Origin: Bacteroidota bacterium
GTDB lineage: Bacteria; Bacteroidota; Bacteroidia; Flavobacteriales; Flavobacteriaceae
Assembly: GCA_015767395.1 (NCBI GenBank)
Contig: JADWMI010000118.1
Span: forward strand, 1-7,220
Reading direction: 5' to 3'
DNA length: 7,220 nt
Below are positions 6,145-7,220 of the stretch, piece after piece. Made by a program: the position numbers and the translations under genes. How positions within the stretch are numbered: position 1 is the stretch's first letter; each line of letters opens with the position of its first letter. Under the pieces are notes generated by a model. The model saw only the letters and a list, made by a program, of their open reading frames with translations, had not been told where the DNA came from and did not search any database.

Positions 6145-6588
6145 ATGACACTTGTAAAGTTTAACAGACGTTTTCCTTTATTTGATCAAATGTTTCCTGA
6201 AATTTTAGATACAGACTCATTATTGAACAAAAATTTAATTTTAGAAGACAATTGGATCCCAGCAATTAATGTAAAAGAAAACACTAACAATTTCGATATC
6301 GAAGTTGCGGCTCCAGGTTTTTCAAAAGAAGATTTTGAAGTAACCATTTCCGATAACATTTTATGTGTTTCGGCTGAAAACAAAAAAATCACTAAAGAAA
6401 AAGAAGAAGATTACAGTAGACAAGAGTTTTTCTACAGCTCTTTTAAACGAACATTTACTTTGCCAAAAAGTATTGATTTTAGTAAAAAGATTAAAGCTAA
6501 GTATGAAAACGGTGTTCTTAGAATTCATTTAGACAAATTAGATATTTTAAAAAGTGAAGAACACAAGAAAGTGATTGAAATTAAGTAA
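6145..6588 (+). CDS. Small heat-shock protein, Hsp20/alpha-crystallin family
   Basis: A 147-residue ATP-independent holdase chaperone that binds unfolding proteins and keeps them refoldable; cytoplasmic, normally in large oligomers. A short N-terminal arm (1-36) precedes the alpha-crystallin domain (about 37-131). Landmarks are AAPGFSKEDFEV at 55-66, RQEFFYSSFKRTFTLP at 92-107 and the signature NGVLRI from 122. The C-terminal tail carries the I-x-I oligomerisation motif as IEI at 144-146. Length and order are typical and no element is missing. The ATG at 6145 is the only sensible start and has no Shine-Dalgarno sequence. The gene follows a two-component operon and has two CRP/FNR-like sites in its upstream region, so control by that system rather than by a heat-shock repressor is plausible. 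Confidence 0.95.
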   Translation: MTLVKFNRRFPLFDQMFPEILDTDSLLNKNLILEDNWIPAINVKENTNNFDIEVAAPGFSKEDFEVTISDNILCVSAENKKITKEKEEDYSRQEFFYSSFKRTFTLPKSIDFSKKIKAKYENGVLRIHLDKLDILKSEEHKKVIEIK

Positions 6589-6597
6589 TCTTCTAAT

Positions 6598-6635
6598 GAG
6601 TCCGAGGGGTTTATGAGAATATACTCCTCGGATTC
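6598..6635 (+). terminator. Hairpin after hsp20, possible weak or partial terminator
   Basis: GAGTCCGAGGGG (6598-6609) pairs with CTCCTCGGATTC (6624-6635): twelve pairs, two of them G-T, around a 14-base loop. It is the most GC-rich spot in the intergenic region, starting nine bases after the hsp20 stop. The following TATTAAATTT is not a clean T-tract. It may terminate weakly, or stabilise the hsp20 message while allowing some read-through into the next gene, which lacks an obvious promoter. Confidence 0.5.
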
Positions 6636-6658
6636 TATTAAATTTAAAAAAAATAAAT

Positions 6659-7108
6659 ATGAAACGAATAATTCCAAAGCAAAAAACAGCAATCTTTAAT
6701 AACGGTATAGACGATTTACTTCTTCAAACAAAAAAATGGACTTCAGAAATTAATTTCATTAAAATTGAACAACATTTTTTAGAAGAAATACTTTCAGAAC
6801 ACATACTTGGTTTATGTGAAACGGACAATTATCAAAAAGCCAAATTATTAATGAATGGATTAGCTCATGAAATAAAATTGGGTGATGAATTAATTAATGA
6901 CATTAAGGATCACAGCGTAAATTTAGCTTTGTTAATTGAAAATATTTATTTAAAAAGAGAAGATAATTTTAGAAATCATCAGAAACACCTAAAATCTGAA
7001 GTAAACAATTACATAGATAATTTTAAATATTTAAAAGAACAAGTATTTGAATTGGTATTATTTATAATGAAAAAGGAAAAGGAGAAAAAATTATTGGTTA
7101 AGCAATAA
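6659..7108 (+). CDS. Small helical protein of unknown function
   Basis: A 149-residue protein that I cannot assign to a named family. It looks all-helical and soluble: no signal peptide, no membrane span, long amphipathic stretches and a very lysine-rich C-terminus (MKKEKEKKLLVKQ). One helix covers about 27-51 (WTSEINFIKIEQHFLEEILSE), another 57-82, another 84-98 and a long one about 101-142, suggesting a helical bundle. Histidines recur (H39, H48, H70, H85, H107, H110), but their spacing does not match the hemerythrin iron-binding pattern. The ATG at 6659 follows an A-rich stretch and is the natural start. Seventy bases separate it from hsp20 on the same strand, with a hairpin but no recognisable promoter between them, so partial co-transcription is possible. 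A stress-related role rests only on this context. Base composition matches its neighbours, with no sign of recent transfer. Confidence 0.75.
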   Translation: MKRIIPKQKTAIFNNGIDDLLLQTKKWTSEINFIKIEQHFLEEILSEHILGLCETDNYQKAKLLMNGLAHEIKLGDELINDIKDHSVNLALLIENIYLKREDNFRNHQKHLKSEVNNYIDNFKYLKEQVFELVLFIMKKEKEKKLLVKQ

Positions 7109-7184
7109 ATACTAATAATTTAAGTCGTTTTCGAAATTTGATTCTTTGAAATATTGTATCATAAATGAAGTATTATTAAAAGTT

Positions 7185-7220
7185 GAGTTAATTTATTTGG
7201 GGTGAGGTTAATTTGATTTT
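7185..7220 (+). repeat. Imperfect short direct repeat at the window edge
   Basis: GAGTTAATTTATTT (7185-7198) and GAGGTTAATTTGATTT (7204-7219) differ by one inserted G and an A/G substitution, with starts 19 bases apart. The preceding gene-free stretch from 7109 shows no tRNA and no convincing terminator. The repeat runs into the window edge, may continue outside it, and may be chance in such AT-rich DNA. Confidence 0.3.

Noticed and set aside
6659..7108. Hemerythrin-like iron protein
   Set aside because: The histidines and acidic residues do not follow the H, HxxxE, HxxxxD spacing of hemerythrins.

Overview
The window looks like chromosome of a member of the Bacteroidota, most likely a flavobacterium. 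Three things point there. The DNA is strongly AT-rich. Upstream regions lack clear Shine-Dalgarno sequences, but two carry good matches to the Bacteroidetes promoter (TTTG near -33, TAnnTTTG near -7). The gene content also fits: a fused alpha/beta 2-oxoacid dehydrogenase E1 and a two-component pair ending in a receiver-CRP fusion. All seven genes are on the plus strand. I see no RNA gene, transposon, phage gene or CRISPR array.

Layout: (1) 1-1092, an M14-type zinc carboxypeptidase cut by the window's left edge. (2) 1155-1634, an Lrp/AsnC regulator with its own promoter and a strong terminator. (3) 1738-3741, a single-chain E1 (alpha plus beta) of a branched-chain-type 2-oxoacid dehydrogenase, whose promoter is built onto the T-tract of the preceding terminator. 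(4) 3816-5000 and 4975-6027, a soluble PAS histidine kinase overlapping by 26 bases a response regulator with receiver, cyclic-nucleotide-type and CRP winged-helix domains. (5) 6145-6588, a small heat-shock protein (Hsp20). (6) 6659-7108, a small helical protein of unknown function. The last 112 bases hold no gene that I can see.

Working model: the left half is amino-acid/peptide metabolism (peptidase, Lrp-type regulator, branched-chain-type E1). The Lrp-to-E1 order recalls BkdR and the bkd operon of Pseudomonas. The right half is a stress-signalling unit: the kinase phosphorylates the receiver of the CRP-type regulator, which then acts on nearby promoters. Supporting this, two near-identical FNR/CRP-like sites (TGA-N6-TCA), 22 bases apart, lie just upstream of a plausible hsp20 promoter. 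The proximal one sits near the classical -41 activator position. A third TGA-N6-TCA site precedes the kinase gene. The sites are visible in the sequence; that this regulator binds them is inference.
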